A stretch of DNA of 64,000 nt from Stomoxys calcitrans (Eukaryota > Arthropoda > Insecta > Diptera > Muscidae): assembly GCF_963082655.1 (NCBI RefSeq), contig NC_081555.1, positions 149,434,505 to 149,498,504 on the forward strand. Direction: 5' to 3'. Position numbers and translations under genes: made by a program. Each line of letters begins with the position of its first letter. Within the stretch, counting starts at the first letter, position 1. A model generated the notes under the pieces. It had not been told where the DNA came from. It ran no database searches and saw only the letters and a program-made list of their open reading frames with translations. This document shows positions 1 to 11,500 of the stretch, piece after piece.

Positions 1-497
1 AGATGGGCTATATCGGATTTTGTCTATATAAAACCCCACATAAACTGATCTAACTAATATTTAAGATCATGGGCCCATAAATGGAGCATTTTCTCAACTT
101 TCGTACCGAATAAGGTCCAGATCGTGCCCTATACGGTTCAGATTGGTCAATAATTGGATAGAGCTTTCATATATATCGATCACCCGATTGAAGGTCTAAG
201 GCACATTTATTACCCAATTTCGCTGAATTTTGCTTCAATGCCCTACACATCTTAAATATGGTGTAGATCAGACTATATTAGTGGAAGTCAACGTAGCGCT
301 ACACACCTGGGTTCGTATCATGGCGAGACCATCGGAAAAAATGTTCAGCGGTGGTTTTCCCCTCCTAATGCTGGCAACATTTGTGAGGTACTATGCCATG
401 TAAAACTTCCCTGCAAAGAGGTGTCGCACTGCGGCACGCCGTTCGTTCCAAAGTTCAGCCCGGCCGAATTTAATGCGTTTTTGCTTGTTATTTTGTA
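1..497 (-). repeat. H2-type element, 5'-truncated by window edge, with SINE inside
   Basis: Degenerate H2 units are visible at 1-260 (gcccataaatggagcat, acccaatttcgctgaatttt). After an inserted SINE the element ends at about 453-497 with the usual tail: a hairpin-like aagttcagcccggccgaa followed by a pyrimidine-rich end, tgcttgtt. It is one H element cut by the window start and interrupted by the SINE at about 296-450. Confidence 0.65.
296..452 (+). repeat. tRNA-related SINE, partial copy
   Basis: The segment has a degenerate RNA polymerase III B-box-like motif (gggttcgtatc), then gcgagaccatcggaaaaa, cctcctaatgctggca and gaggtgtcgcactgcggcac. The same block recurs at 48895-49150 with a better B box (ggttcgaatcc). 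The copy is truncated at its 3' end, where the host H2 element resumes. No A box is clear, so tRNA ancestry is inferred from the B box and from the dispersed copies. Confidence 0.6.
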
Positions 498-1150
498 GAA
501 TTAGTTTCAATCAATTCCTACAATGTCATTTCGTAGATTTCCTCAACATTTTACTCCAAAAAACTGTTCAATGTTCTATCATTAAAAAATCTTTCAACAA
601 TGGAAAGTTTTAAATTAAATTGTCCTGCTGTTACTTTAAAATCCCTCCATTCTGTCATTATAATAAAAACATCATGCACTTTATTAACACAATGAAAAAC
701 TCAATTACAATACATAACAAAAAAATAGTAAGCAAAAAACTTTAGAACTCTGCATAAAACATAAACAACAACTATTTTTAATACTTCTTGTCAGAAAAGA
801 AAGATTCCCTATTGAAATGTACAAACTTTGCCTGTGGAGAGAAGCTATTCAATGACATACTCGGCTGTAAGGGTACAAAATTTCCAAATAAAAGAATTCA
901 GTTTCACACACACACATAAGTCAAGTAAAAAAATGTAATTTAACTTTAATTTGTGGTTAATTCATATAATAAGAGTGTAAGAATATGCCCCTTTTCAAGG
1001 ACCAGAAAATAAGGACAAAAGACATGAAGCCAGTTTATAGAATTAAGCTAATTTCCAAAGAGGCAAGGGAGTGGTGGCCCAAATCACATTCAAAAACTTT
1101 TCATGGTCATACCCAAAAGAACACGAAGGCAACTACATTAGGAGAAACAA
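498..1150. other. unique AT-rich sequence, no gene seen
   Basis: No recognisable repeat or coding signature. A 66-codon open frame begins near 985 but has no recognisable motif or codon bias, so I do not call it. Confidence 0.5.
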
Positions 1151-2610
1151 GTTATAGTCCGATTCGAACCACAAATGAATGCTGAACATTGTAAAAGTCA
1201 TAGTGTAATATTACAGTTCATTTGGATAAGAATTGCGCCTTGTAGAGGGCTCAAGAAGAAAAATCGGGAGATAGGTTTATATGGGAGCTGTATCAAGCTA
1301 TCAATTGATTCAGACCACACAAGACACGTATGTTGAAGGTCATGAGAAAAACCGTTGTACCAAATTTCAGCCAAATCGTATGAGAATTGCGCCCTCTAGA
1401 GGCTGAAGAAGTCAAAATTCCAGATCGGTTTATGTGGCAGCTATTTGCGCCGTACTAAGCACAGTTGTTGAAAGTCATAACAAAATATCTAACGCAAAAT
1501 TTCAGCTAAATTGGATAATAATAGCGCCCTCTAGTGGCTCAGGAAGTCAAGACCCCAGATCGGTTTATATGGCAGCTATATCAGGTTATGGAATGATTTG
1601 AACCATACTTAATTCAGTTGTTGAATGTCAGAACAAAACACATCATGCCAAATTTCAGCTTAATCGGATAATAATTGCGCCCTCTAGTGGCTCAAGAAGT
1701 CAAGACCCCAGATCGGTTTATATGGCAGCTATATCAGGTTATTTGCCGATTTGCGCCATACTTAGGACAGTTATTGAAAGTCATAACAAAACACCTCAAG
1801 CGAAATTTCATCCAAATCGGATGAGAATTGCGCCCTCTAGAGGCTCAAGAAGTCAAGACCCCAGATCGGTTTATATGACAGCTATGCCAAATTATGAACC
1901 GATTTGAATCATACTAAACCCAGTTGTTGGCAGTGATACCAAATCACTATGTGCAAAATTTCGCTCAAATCGGGCTAGAATTGCGCCCTCTTAAAGTTCA
2001 AGAAGTCAAGATCCAAGATCGGTTTATATGACAGCTATACCAAATTATGAACCGATTTGAATCATACTAAACACAGTTGTTGGAAGTGATGCCAAAACAA
2101 CACGTGTAAAATTTCAGTCAAATCGGACGAGAATTGCGCCCTCTAGAGGCTCAAGAAGTCAAGACCCAAGATCCGTTTATATGGCAACTTTATCAGGTTA
2201 TGTACCGATTTGTAGACCGATTTCAATCGTACTCTTCACAGTTATTGGAAGTCATAACAGAATACTATGTGCAAAATTTCAGCTAAATCAGATGTAAATC
2301 GAGGCTTCCAGGGGATCAAGAACTCAAATCGGGAGATCGGTTTGTATGAGAGCTATATCAGGTTATAAACCGATTACAACCGTACTTGGCACAGTTGTTT
2401 GAATTTTCAGCCCAATCCAACAAAAATTGAGGCTTCCAGTGGCTCAAGAAGTCTCATCGGAAGGTCAGCTTATATGAGAGCTATATTCAAATCTAAACCG
2501 ATATGGCCCATTTCCAATCCCCAAAGATCGAACGCTGTCGTGATTTTGATAGACGGACGGACATAGCTAGATCAATTCAGAATGTCGATACGATCAAGAA
2601 TCTTATATAT
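1150..2610 (+). repeat. H1 tandem array with (GACG)n and (TA)n end, interrupted by family B
   Basis: About nine ~153-bp units, each with gcgccctctagaggctc, agatcggtttatatggcag and a gcacagttgttgg-like block. Successive gcgccct starts near 1523, 1677 and 1830 give the period. The array runs into the mini-me-like end at about 2540-2605 (gacggacggacatagctag, then ttatatata). There a family B element begins, so the terminal part of this copy is displaced; a matching end lies at 7460-7556. The frame is open across single units (for example 1722-1907) but is not a gene. Confidence 0.8.
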
Positions 2611-2848
2611 AAATTTGTGTTTGTTCCGTATAGACTCAAAAACGGCTGAACCGATTACCTTGAAATTTTCACAGATTGTGTCGGTTGGTCTGGAAGGAAA
2701 CATAGGCTATATTATTTTTTGATATCGGGAGGGGGGCGGACCCTCCTCCTTACCCCAAAAGTACTACCCGAAAATAAAAGTGAACCGATCGGGACAATGT
2801 GGGACGCAAATGAAAGGTATTCAGGAGTAGATAACGAATTTCATATTA
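2611..2848 (+). repeat. family B element, first segment
   Basis: Starts just after a TA run with atttgtgtttgttccg and carries aaaacggctgaaccgatta, ttttcacagattgtg and gcaaatgaaaggtattc. It is cut at tcatatta by the H1 element inserted at 2849, and the family B sequence resumes at 4186 (aaaattgggtctaag). Its nature is unknown. The opening motif is shared with the inverted copy at 11501-12058 and with a second start near 6570. Confidence 0.7.
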
Positions 2849-4189
2849 ACAAGTAAAAGCGTGCTAAGTTCGGCCGGGCCGAATCTTATATACCCTCCAC
2901 CATGGATCGCATTTGTCGAGTTCTTTTCCCGGCATCTCTTCTTAGGCAAAAAAGGATATAAGAAAAGAGTTGCTCTGCTATTAAAACGATATCAAGATAT
3001 GGTCCGGTTCGGACCACAAATAAATTATATATTGGAGACCTGTGTAAAATTTCAGCCAATTCGTATAAGAATTGCGCCCATTGGAGCTCACGAAATAAAA
3101 TAGAGAGAACGATTTATATGGGATCTGTATCGGGCTATAGACCGATTCAGACCATAATAAACACGTTTGTTGATGGTCATGGGAGGATCCGTCGTACAAA
3201 ATTTCAGGCATATCGGATAATAATTGCGACTTCTAGGGGTCAAGAAGTCAAGATCCCAGATCGGTTTATATGGCAGCTATATCAGGTTATAAACCGATTT
3301 GAACCTTATTTGACACAGTTGTTGAAAGTAAAAATAAAATACGTCATGCAAAATTTCAGCCAAATCGGATAGGAATTGCACCCTCTAGAAGCTCAAGAAG
3401 TCAAATCCCCAGATCTGTTTATATGACAGCTATATCAGGTTATAAACCGATTTCAACCATACTTGGCACAGTTGTTGGATATCATAACGAAATACTTGGT
3501 GCAAAAATTCATTCAAATCGGATAAGAATTGTGCCCTCTAGAGGCTCAAGAAGTCAAGACCCAAGATCGGTTTATATGGCAGCTATATCAAGTTATGGAC
3601 CGATTTGAACCATACTTGGCACAGTTGTTGGGTACCATAACAAAACACGTCGTGCGAAATCCCATTCCATTCGGATAAGAATTGCGCCCTCTAGAGGCTC
3701 AAGAAGTCAAGACCAAAGATCGGTTTATATGGCAGCTATATCAGGTTATGGACCGATTTGAACCATACTTGGCACAGTTGTTGGATATCATAACAAAACA
3801 CGTTGTGCAAAATTTCATTGCAATCGGATAAGAAGTGCGCACTCTAGAGGCTCAAGAAGTCAAGACCCAAGATCGGTTTATATGGCAGCTATATCAAAAC
3901 ATGGACCGATATGGCCCATTTACAATACCAACCGACCTACACTAATAAGAAGTATTTGTGCAAAATTTCAAGCGGCTAGCTTTACTCCTTCGGAAGTTAG
4001 CGTGCTTTCGACAGACAGACGGACGGACGGACGGACGGACAGACGGACGGACATAGCTAGATCGACACAAAATTTCACGACGATCAAGAATATATATACT
4101 TTATGGGGTCTCAGACGAATATTTCGAGTAGTTACAAACAGAATGACGAAATTAGTATACCCCCCATCTTATGGTGGAGGGTATAAAAA
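2849..4189 (+). mobile_element. full-length H1 element (mini-me/Helentron-like, non-autonomous)
   Basis: Both ends are visible. The left end is acaagtaaaagcgtgctaag, followed by the hairpin TTCGGC-CGG-GCCGAA at 2869-2883. TATACCCTCCACCAT at 2889-2903 is an exact inverted match to ATGGTGGAGGGTATA at 4171-4185. Between them are ~153-bp H1 units, a (GACG)n tract at about 4010-4050 and a short TA tract near 4090. (TA)n and (GTCY)n tracts are known features of dipteran mini-me/DINE-1 elements. Subterminal inverted repeats plus a hairpin near one end are known features of Helentron-type elements. It carries no transposase, so it would need enzymes from elsewhere. Confidence 0.75.
2869..2883. other. 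terminal hairpin of H1 element
   Basis: A 6-bp perfect stem (TTCGGC/GCCGAA) with a 3-base loop lies about 20 bp inside the left end. Variants of it occur at the same place in other H copies, near 453, 13235, 17957, 38835 and 58340. Read on the minus strand it precedes the tail ending TTTTACTTGT, as a Helitron-like 3' hairpin would. Confidence 0.65.
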
Positions 4190-7100
4190 TTGGGTCTAAG
4201 TAACGGGGGGGCCGCCCTAACCCCAAAACTCCCCAAAATAGGTTTTTGTGGACGATCATGACAATATGGAACTCAAATGAAAGGCATTCGGGAGTAGATT
4301 GCGAATATGGTCAGGAAGGAGAAATAGGCTTTATAGTTTGTTGATTTCAGAAGGGGGTGGACTCTTCCCCTTTACCCAAAAACACCACCCAAAATCAAAA
4401 GTGAACCGATCGGGACAATATGGGTATCAAATGAAAGGTGTTGGAAATTGGAATACGAATATGGTGTTAAAATTTGGATTGAAGTACTAATCGGGCCGCC
4501 CCAACCCTAAAATTCCCCCTAACAGACATATTGGGGGCCGCCCCAAACCCAAAACCCCCTAAAATAGTTTTTTTTGAAGATCATGACAATATGGGACTCA
4601 AATGAAAGGTATTCGGGAGTAGATTGCGAATATGGTCAGGAAGGAGAAATAGGCTTTATAGTTTGTTAGTTTCAGAAGGGGGCGGACCCTTCCCCTTTAC
4701 CCAAAAGCACCATCCAAAATCAAATGTGAACCGATCGGGACAATATGGGTATCAAATGAAAGGTATTGGAAATTGGAATACGAATACAGTATTAAAATTT
4801 GGATCTAAGTATCCATCGGGCCGTCCCAACCCTAAAATTACCCCAAACAGACATATTGGGGGCCGCCCCAACCCCAAAACCCCCTAAAATGGAACTCAAA
4901 TGAAAGGTATTCGGGAGTAGATTGCGAATATGGTCAGGAAGAAGAAATAGGTTTAATAGTTTGTTGATTTCAGAAGGGGGCGGACCCTTCCCCTTTACCC
5001 CAAATGTATTACCCAAAAATAAAAGTGGACCGATCGAGACAATATGGGACGCAAATGAAAGGTAATCAGGAGTAGAGAACGAATTTCATATTAAAAATTG
5101 GGTCCAAGTTACTGGAGGGCCGCCCCAACCACAAAACCCCCTAAAAAAGGTTTTTTTTTGGGCGATCATGACAATATGGGACTCAAATGAAAGGTATTCG
5201 GGAGTAGATTACGAATATGGTCAGGAAGGAGAAATAGGCTTTATAGTTTGATGATTTCGGAAGGGGGCGGACCCTCCCCCTTTACTCAAAAACACCAGCC
5301 AAAATCAAAAGTAAATCGATCGGGACAATATGGGTATCAAATGAAAGGTGTTGGAAATTGGAATACGAATATGGTGTTAAAATTTGGATTTAAGTACTAA
5401 TCGGGCCGCCCCAACCCTAAAATTCCCCCAAACAGACATATTGGGGGCCGCCCCAAACCCAAAACCCCCTAAAATAGTTTTTTTTTTGACGATCATGACA
5501 ATATGGGACTCAAATGAAAGGTATTCGGGAGTAGATTGCGAATATGGTCAGGAAGGAGAAAAACGGCTTTATAGTTTGTTGATTTCGGAAGGGGGCGATC
5601 CTTCCCCCTTACCCTAACAACGCCATCCAAAATCAAAGGTGAACCGATCGGGACAATATGTGTATTAAATGAAAGGTATTGGAAATTGGAATACGAATAT
5701 ATACTAATCGGGCCGCCCCAACCCTAAAATTCCCCCAAACAGACATATTGGGGGCCGCTCCAACCCAAAAACCCACTAAAATAGGTTTTTTTTTGGACGA
5801 TCATGACAATATGGGACTCAAATGAATGGTATTCGGGAGTAGATTGCGAATATGGTCAGGGAGGAGAAATAGGCTTTATAGTTTGTTAGTTTTGGAAGGG
5901 GGCGGACCCTCCCCTTTACCCAAAAACACCATCCAAAATCAAAAGTGAACCGATCGGGACAATATGGGTATCAAAGGAAAGGTATTGGAAAGAATATAGA
6001 ATACGAATATGGTATTAAAATTTGGATCTAAGTAAACATCAGGCTGCCCTAACCCTAAAATTCCCCCAAACAGACATATTGGGGGCCGCCCCAACCCCAA
6101 AACCGCCTAAAATAGGTTTTTTTTGGACGATCATGACAATATGGGACTCAAATGAAAGGTATTCGGGAGTAGATTACGAATATGGTCAGGAAGGAGAAAT
6201 AGGCTTTATAGTTTGATGATTTCGGAAGGGGGCGGACCCTCCCCCTTTACTCAAAAACACCAGCCAAAAACCAAAAGTGAATCGATCGGGACAATATGGG
6301 TATCAAGGGAAAGGTATTGGAAAGTAGAATACGAATATGGTATTAAAATTTGGATCTAAGTACCCATCGGGCCGCCCCAACCCTAAAATTCCCCCAAATA
6401 GACATGTTGGGCGTTCATGTCAATATGGCCCTCAAATGAAACGTATTCGGGATTAGATTACGAATCTGGTATACAAAATCAGATCGAAATATAGGGGGTC
6501 CCCCTTCCCTCCAAAAATTCTTTGAATGGGCATATGACCCATCACTACTCTAAGGGACTTGGTTTTTTTGTTTGTTTTGTAGAATCAAAAACGGCTGAAC
6601 CGATTTTCTTAAAAATTTTCACAGATTGTGTAAGTTTTTATGGGAGGAAACATAGGCTATATAATTTTTAGAAATCGGATGAAGGCAGTCCTTCCCCCTT
6701 ACCCCAACAACGCCATCCAAAATCACAAATGGACCGATAAGCACAATATGGGTATCAAATGAAAGGTATTGGAGACCTGAAAGCGAATATTTGGGTCCAA
6801 GTACCCAGCGGGCCTCCCCAATCCAAAAACTCCTCTAAACAGATATATTCCACGTTCATGTCAATATGGACCTCAAATGAAAAGTATTCGACAGTAGATT
6901 ACAAATATGGCTTGAAAAATTAGGTCCAAGTAATGGGAGGTCGCCCCATCCCCAAGTACCCCCAAATGGGCATATCAGCCGACCATGTCTTTATGGGACT
7001 CAAATGAAAGGTATTTGGGAGTAGATTACGAATATGACATTAAAATTTGAGTTCAAGTCTAGGTGGCGCTTTTCTTTTCAAAAATAAGTCAATCAACCTA

Positions 7101-7290
7101 TTTGACTCATTATGACAATATTGTATTTGAATGAAAGGTATTTGAGAGTAGAAAATGAATTTGATATCCAAAACCAAGCCAAGCCAAGTGCCCCTAAACT
7201 GAACTTAATTTCCGATTATGGCAATATGAAGCTCAAATCAACGGTATTTGGGAGTAAAGGACGAATTTGAAGGAACGGATCACCACCACA
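4190..7290 (+). repeat. family B element: ~320-bp tandem array and diverged tail
   Basis: From 4190 to 6470 about seven imperfect ~310-330-bp units repeat. The marker gatcatgacaatatgg recurs near 4255, 4579, 5166, 5489, 5799 and 6129. Each unit has ccgccccaaccc, aaatgaaaggtattcggga, tttcagaagggggcgga and gtgaaccgatcgggacaat. One unit near 4890 is shortened. From 6471 to 7290 diverged single units follow, including a second aaaacggctgaaccgattt start near 6590. Open frames across units are chance consequences of the repeat. I cannot assign a transposon class. Confidence 0.7.
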
Positions 7291-7556
7291 TTAAATTGTG
7301 TCCGATGTTATCGCCAGGATTTGAACGCAGGCGTTCAGCGTTATAGACGGACATAAGCTATAGTGGCACTAATTTGATATACACATTCAGGGCGAGGTGT
7401 CCAAACCCTAAAAGATAGAGTTAAAGAAGGCGCAGCGGAGAGGTCTCGGTCCGGCTAGTATATATATAAACTTTATGGGGTCCAAGATCAATTTGTCGAG
7501 GTGCTACAAACGGAATGTCTAGATTAGTATACACCCTTCCTATGGTGGTGGGTGTA
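7291..7556 (+). repeat. H-element end with embedded SINE B-box fragment
   Basis: The segment 7460-7556 has tatatatataaactttatgg, then ggtgctacaaacggaatg, then the usual terminus cctatggtggtgggtgtaa. It is probably the displaced end of the H1 copy at 1150-2610. Before it, 7300-7350 contains tcgccaggatttgaacgca, the reverse complement of the SINE B-box region, and one gacggacat motif. Confidence 0.6.
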
Positions 7557-8740
7557 AAAATATACCGACTTCAATATTTCTTTGCTTCTTAAATTTGGAT
7601 TATTTTAATATCACATATCACACAATTGTCGTAGTCCTCTTTTTCCTCAGTGTGTGCAATTGCAGCATGAAAATTGAAATGAAAATTACCCACTTGCCTT
7701 CGATGGTAATACTGCGGAAGTATGGAAATGCATAAAGGATGCCAATAAGAAAAAAGTGAGTGAGGAAACTTAAAGGATAAAGTTAACAACTCAAACATAA
7801 TGACAACTTTCCCTAAAATAAAGAAAAGAAGCAAAAGCAAAGCTAACTTCAATATTAAGCCACTGACTAACTGCCTAGCCTTAATATGAAAGTGGCAATA
7901 GAATGTCAATGAATGACTGAGTAACTGTAAATAAGCGGCCAGAAGACTTTCGAAAACTGTCTGAAGGAAGACGCTATGAGTGACTAAGGGGATAAATGAA
8001 TTTTACTACTCGCAAAAATATTTTTGCAAGACAGAGAAAGTTTTTGGCAATTTGGGGGGAAAAGCTGGCCGTTTTATAACTTTGGCCAAAAGGGAAGTGT
8101 TGGAAATTTGCAATAAATTATGAGAGTTTTGTTCAAAGGAAATGTGAACAAGAAGTATTCGTTGAAAACTGATTATCATTGTAATCACTGCCAAAAAGCC
8201 GCCCAAGATCCTTGTAGGTAAAGCACAGCCAAGAGCCATGGCAATGCCAACTTGCCATTGGTAATGAAATACGAAAAAAAAAAAATGTTGTATGAAGTAC
8301 AATGAAAAACTCATTGAAATAAATTATTGATTAGCGAACAAAGTAATTAACACAAAAAGTCAGTTAGTGAGTGAATTAGTGAATGAGTGAGTTAGCCAGT
8401 TGGACTGTTTGTCTGTCTCTTTGTTCGTCCTTCGATTCCACTGCCAATTTGCTTTGTGTAATTGAAAAATAAAAACTAATGACTTCACATTAAAACTAAA
8501 ACACCATCTCCCCCATTCATTTGCAGCAAAAATGGGTGAACATTTAAAATACTTTGTTGCCGCACAGTGGCTTAGAAAAAACGGAAGACCAATCCTATGG
8601 TAGGAGAGATTATAGTAGTAGCGCAGAAGATCGAAGACATTCGGCTAATGGAACAAATGTTCTGTCGAAGCCTATTATTGTAAGTAAAGTAAAACCTATG
8701 GAAGGATCGCAGTCTAGGCTGATTGATGGTCAGAAGGACT
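7557..8740. other. unique sequence, no gene seen
   Basis: Mixed AT-rich DNA with no repeat family I recognise. Two open frames of about 100 codons on the minus strand (7589-7909 and 8006-8314) are phenylalanine/leucine-rich, have no motif and show no splice or codon-bias support. They are probably chance. Confidence 0.5.
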
Positions 8741-9180
8741 GGCTGATAAAATAATGCATGGAAAACAGTAAGGAAAGACGGTAAGAGGGACTCAAAGAAG
8801 GAGGGATAACCGCATTCCTCTTTGCTACCATCATTCTTGAGGGTTTTCCATGCGTTCTTCCTTACCGACGGATGTAGGAAAAGCGGAAGACTTAACTGAT
8901 GGAAGGAATGTCAGAAGGAAGGTCGGAAACGACGGAAGGAAAAATGGCTGACAATGGCACGACGACAGAGGAAGACCGGAAGGACGGAAAAAGGATGAAA
9001 ACAAGTGTGAAAAGACAGAAGGTCAGACTGATGGAAGTATAGACTGATGGAAGGGCAGACTGATGCAAGATCGTACAGATGGAAGGTCCCGTCTTTAGGT
9101 AAAAGAGGAAGGTCCCATCTCATTTCTTACCCTGGTCGTTAGCTTTTGCAGTATTTGCACCGCTTTTGGTAGGAAGGATG
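8741..9180. repeat. degenerate purine-rich flank of tetranucleotide satellite
   Basis: Scattered ggaagga, gacggaag and gatggaagg motifs with increasing regularity toward 9180. The tract gaaaacagtaaggaaagacgg near 8762 is echoed in inverted form near 8840-8880 (ttttccatgcgttcttcc), suggesting an old inverted duplication. It is the decayed edge of the neighbouring array. Confidence 0.5.
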
Positions 9181-11300
9181 GAATGAAGGTTGGAAAATTG
9201 GAAAGAAGGAAGGGTGGAAACAATAACAAGAAAGAATGATGAAAGGAAGGAAAGAAGGATGGATGGAAAGAAGGAAGGATGGAAACAAGAAGGAATAGAA
9301 GAAATGATAGAAGGGATAATGAAAGGATAGATAAATCAAAGAAAGGAAGGACGGAAAGAAAGATGGAAAGAATGATGAAAGGAAGAAAAGAAGGATGGAT
9401 GGAGGGAAGGATGGATGGAGGGAAGGAAGGATTGAAGGAAGGATGGAAGGAAGGATGGAAGGAAGGATGGAAGGAAGGATGGAAGGAAGCATGGACGGAA
9501 GGATGGAAGGAAGTATGGATGGAAGGAAGGATGGGAAGAAGGATTGCAGGAAAGATGGGAAGGAGGGATGGAAGAAGGGATGGAAGGAAGGAAGGAAGGA
9601 AGGATGGAAGGAAGGAAGGATGGAAGGATGGAAGGATAGAAGGATGGAAGGAAGGATGGAAGGAAGGATGGAAGGATGGAAGGAAGGATGGAAGGAAGGA
9701 TGGAAGGAAGGATGGATGGAGGGATGGAAGGAAGGATGGAAGGAAGGATGGAAGGATGGAAGGAAGGATGGAAGGAAGGATGGAAGGAAGGAAGGATGGA
9801 AGGATAGAAGGAAGGATGGAAGGAAGGATGGAAGGAAGGATGGAAGGAAGGATGGAAGGAAGGATGAAAGGAAGGATGGAAGGAAGGATGGAAGGAAGGA
9901 AGGATGGAAGGAAGGATGGAAGGAAGGATGGAAGGATGGAAGGATGGAAGGAAGGATGGAAGGAAGGATGGAAGGAAAGATAGAAGGAAGGAAGGATGGA
10001 AGGAAGGATGGAAGGAAGGACGGAAGGAAGGATGGAAGGAAGGATGGAAGGAAGGATGGAAGGAAGGATGAAAGGAAGGAAGGAAGGAAGGATGGAAGGA
10101 TGGAAGGATGGAAGGAAGGATGGAAGGATGGAAGGAAGGATGGAAGGATGGAAGGAAGGATGGAAGGAAGGAAGGATGGAAGGAAGGATGGAAGGAAGGA
10201 TGGAAGGAAGGATGGAAGGAAGGATGGAAGGAAGGATGGAAGGAAGGATGGAAGGAAGGATGGAAGAATGGAAGGAAGGATGAAAGGAAGGATGGAAATA
10301 AGGATGGAAGGAAGGAAGGAAGGATGGAAATAAGGATGGAAGGAAGGAAGGAAGGAAGGAAGGAAGGAAGGAAGGGTGGAAGGATGGAAGGATGGAAGGA
10401 TGGAAGGATGGAAGGATGGAAGGATGGAAGGATGGAAGGAAGGAAGGAAGGAAGGATGGAAGGAAGGATGGAAGGATGGAAGGAAGGATGGAAGGAAGGA
10501 TGGGAGGATGGAAGGAAGGATGGAAGGAAGGATGGAAGGAAGGATGGAAGTAAGGATGGAAGGAAGGATGGAAGGATGGATGGAAGGAAGGATGGAAGGA
10601 AGGATGGAAGGATTGAAGGAAGGATGGAAGGAGGATGGAAGGAAGGATGGAAGGAAGGATGGAAGGAAGGATGGAAGGAAGGAAGGATGGAAGGAAGGAT
10701 GGAAGGAAGGATGGAAGGAAGGATGGAAGGAAGGATGGAAGGAAGGATGGAAGGATGGAAGGATGGAAGGATGGAAGGAAGGATGGAAGGAAGGATGGAA
10801 GGAAGGATGGAAGGAAGGATGGAAGGAAGGATGGAAGGAAGGATGGAAGGAAGGATGGAAGGAAGGATGGAAGGAAGGATGGAAGGAAGGATGGAAGGAA
10901 GGATGGAAGGAAGGATGGAAGGAAGGATGGAAGGAAGGATGGAAGGAAGGATGGAAGGAAGGATGGAAGGAAGGATGGAAGGAAGGATGGAAGGAAGGAT
11001 GGAAGGAAGGATGGAAGGAAGGATGGAAGGAAGGATGGAAGGAAGGATGGAAGGAAGGATGGAAGGAAGGATGGAAGGAAGGATGGAAGGAAGGATGGAA
11101 GGAAGGATGGAAGGAAGGAAGAAGGGAGGAAGGATGGAAGGAAGGAAGGAAGGATGGAAGGAAGAATGGTAGGATGGATGGAAGGAAGGATGGAAGGAAG
11201 GATGGAAGGAAGGATGGAAGGATGGAAGGAAGGATGGAAGGAAGGATGGAAGGAAGGATGGAAGGAAGGATGGAAGGAAGGATGGAAGGAAGGATGGAAG
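9181..11300. repeat. 12-bp satellite, (GGAA GGAA GGAT)n
   Basis: About 2.1 kb of tetranucleotides organised in a 12-bp higher-order unit, ggaaggaaggat. The stretch 10790-11110 is almost perfect, and the left part is more variable with single-tetramer gains and losses. All frames of both strands are open for long stretches because the unit has no stops, giving MEGR/WKEG/GRKD peptides on the plus strand and [12 protein letters not shown] on the minus strand. These are not genes. Confidence 0.97.
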
Positions 11301-11500
11301 NNNNNNNNNNNNNNNNNNNNNNNNNNNNNNNNNNNNNNNNNNNNNNNNNNNNNNNNNNNNNNNNNNNNNNNNNNNNNNNNNNNNNNNNNNNNNNNNNNNN
11401 NNNNNNNNNNNNNNNNNNNNNNNNNNNNNNNNNNNNNNNNNNNNNNNNNNNNNNNNNNNNNNNNNNNNNNNNNNNNNNNNNNNNNNNNNNNNNNNNNNNN
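11301..11500. other. assembly gap, 200 N
   Basis: Exactly 200 unresolved bases at the right edge of the satellite. The round length suggests a placeholder, so the true array length is unknown. Unrelated family B sequence starts directly after the gap. Confidence 0.99.

Noticed and set aside
4299..4887. Family B frames beginning MRIWSGRRNRLYSLL
   Set aside because: The repeat recurs every ~320 bp with frame-breaking indels; no unit keeps a long frame and no domain is seen.
7589..8314. Two ~100-codon minus-strand frames in unique sequence
   Set aside because: Low-complexity hydrophobic composition in AT-rich DNA, no motif, no splice evidence.
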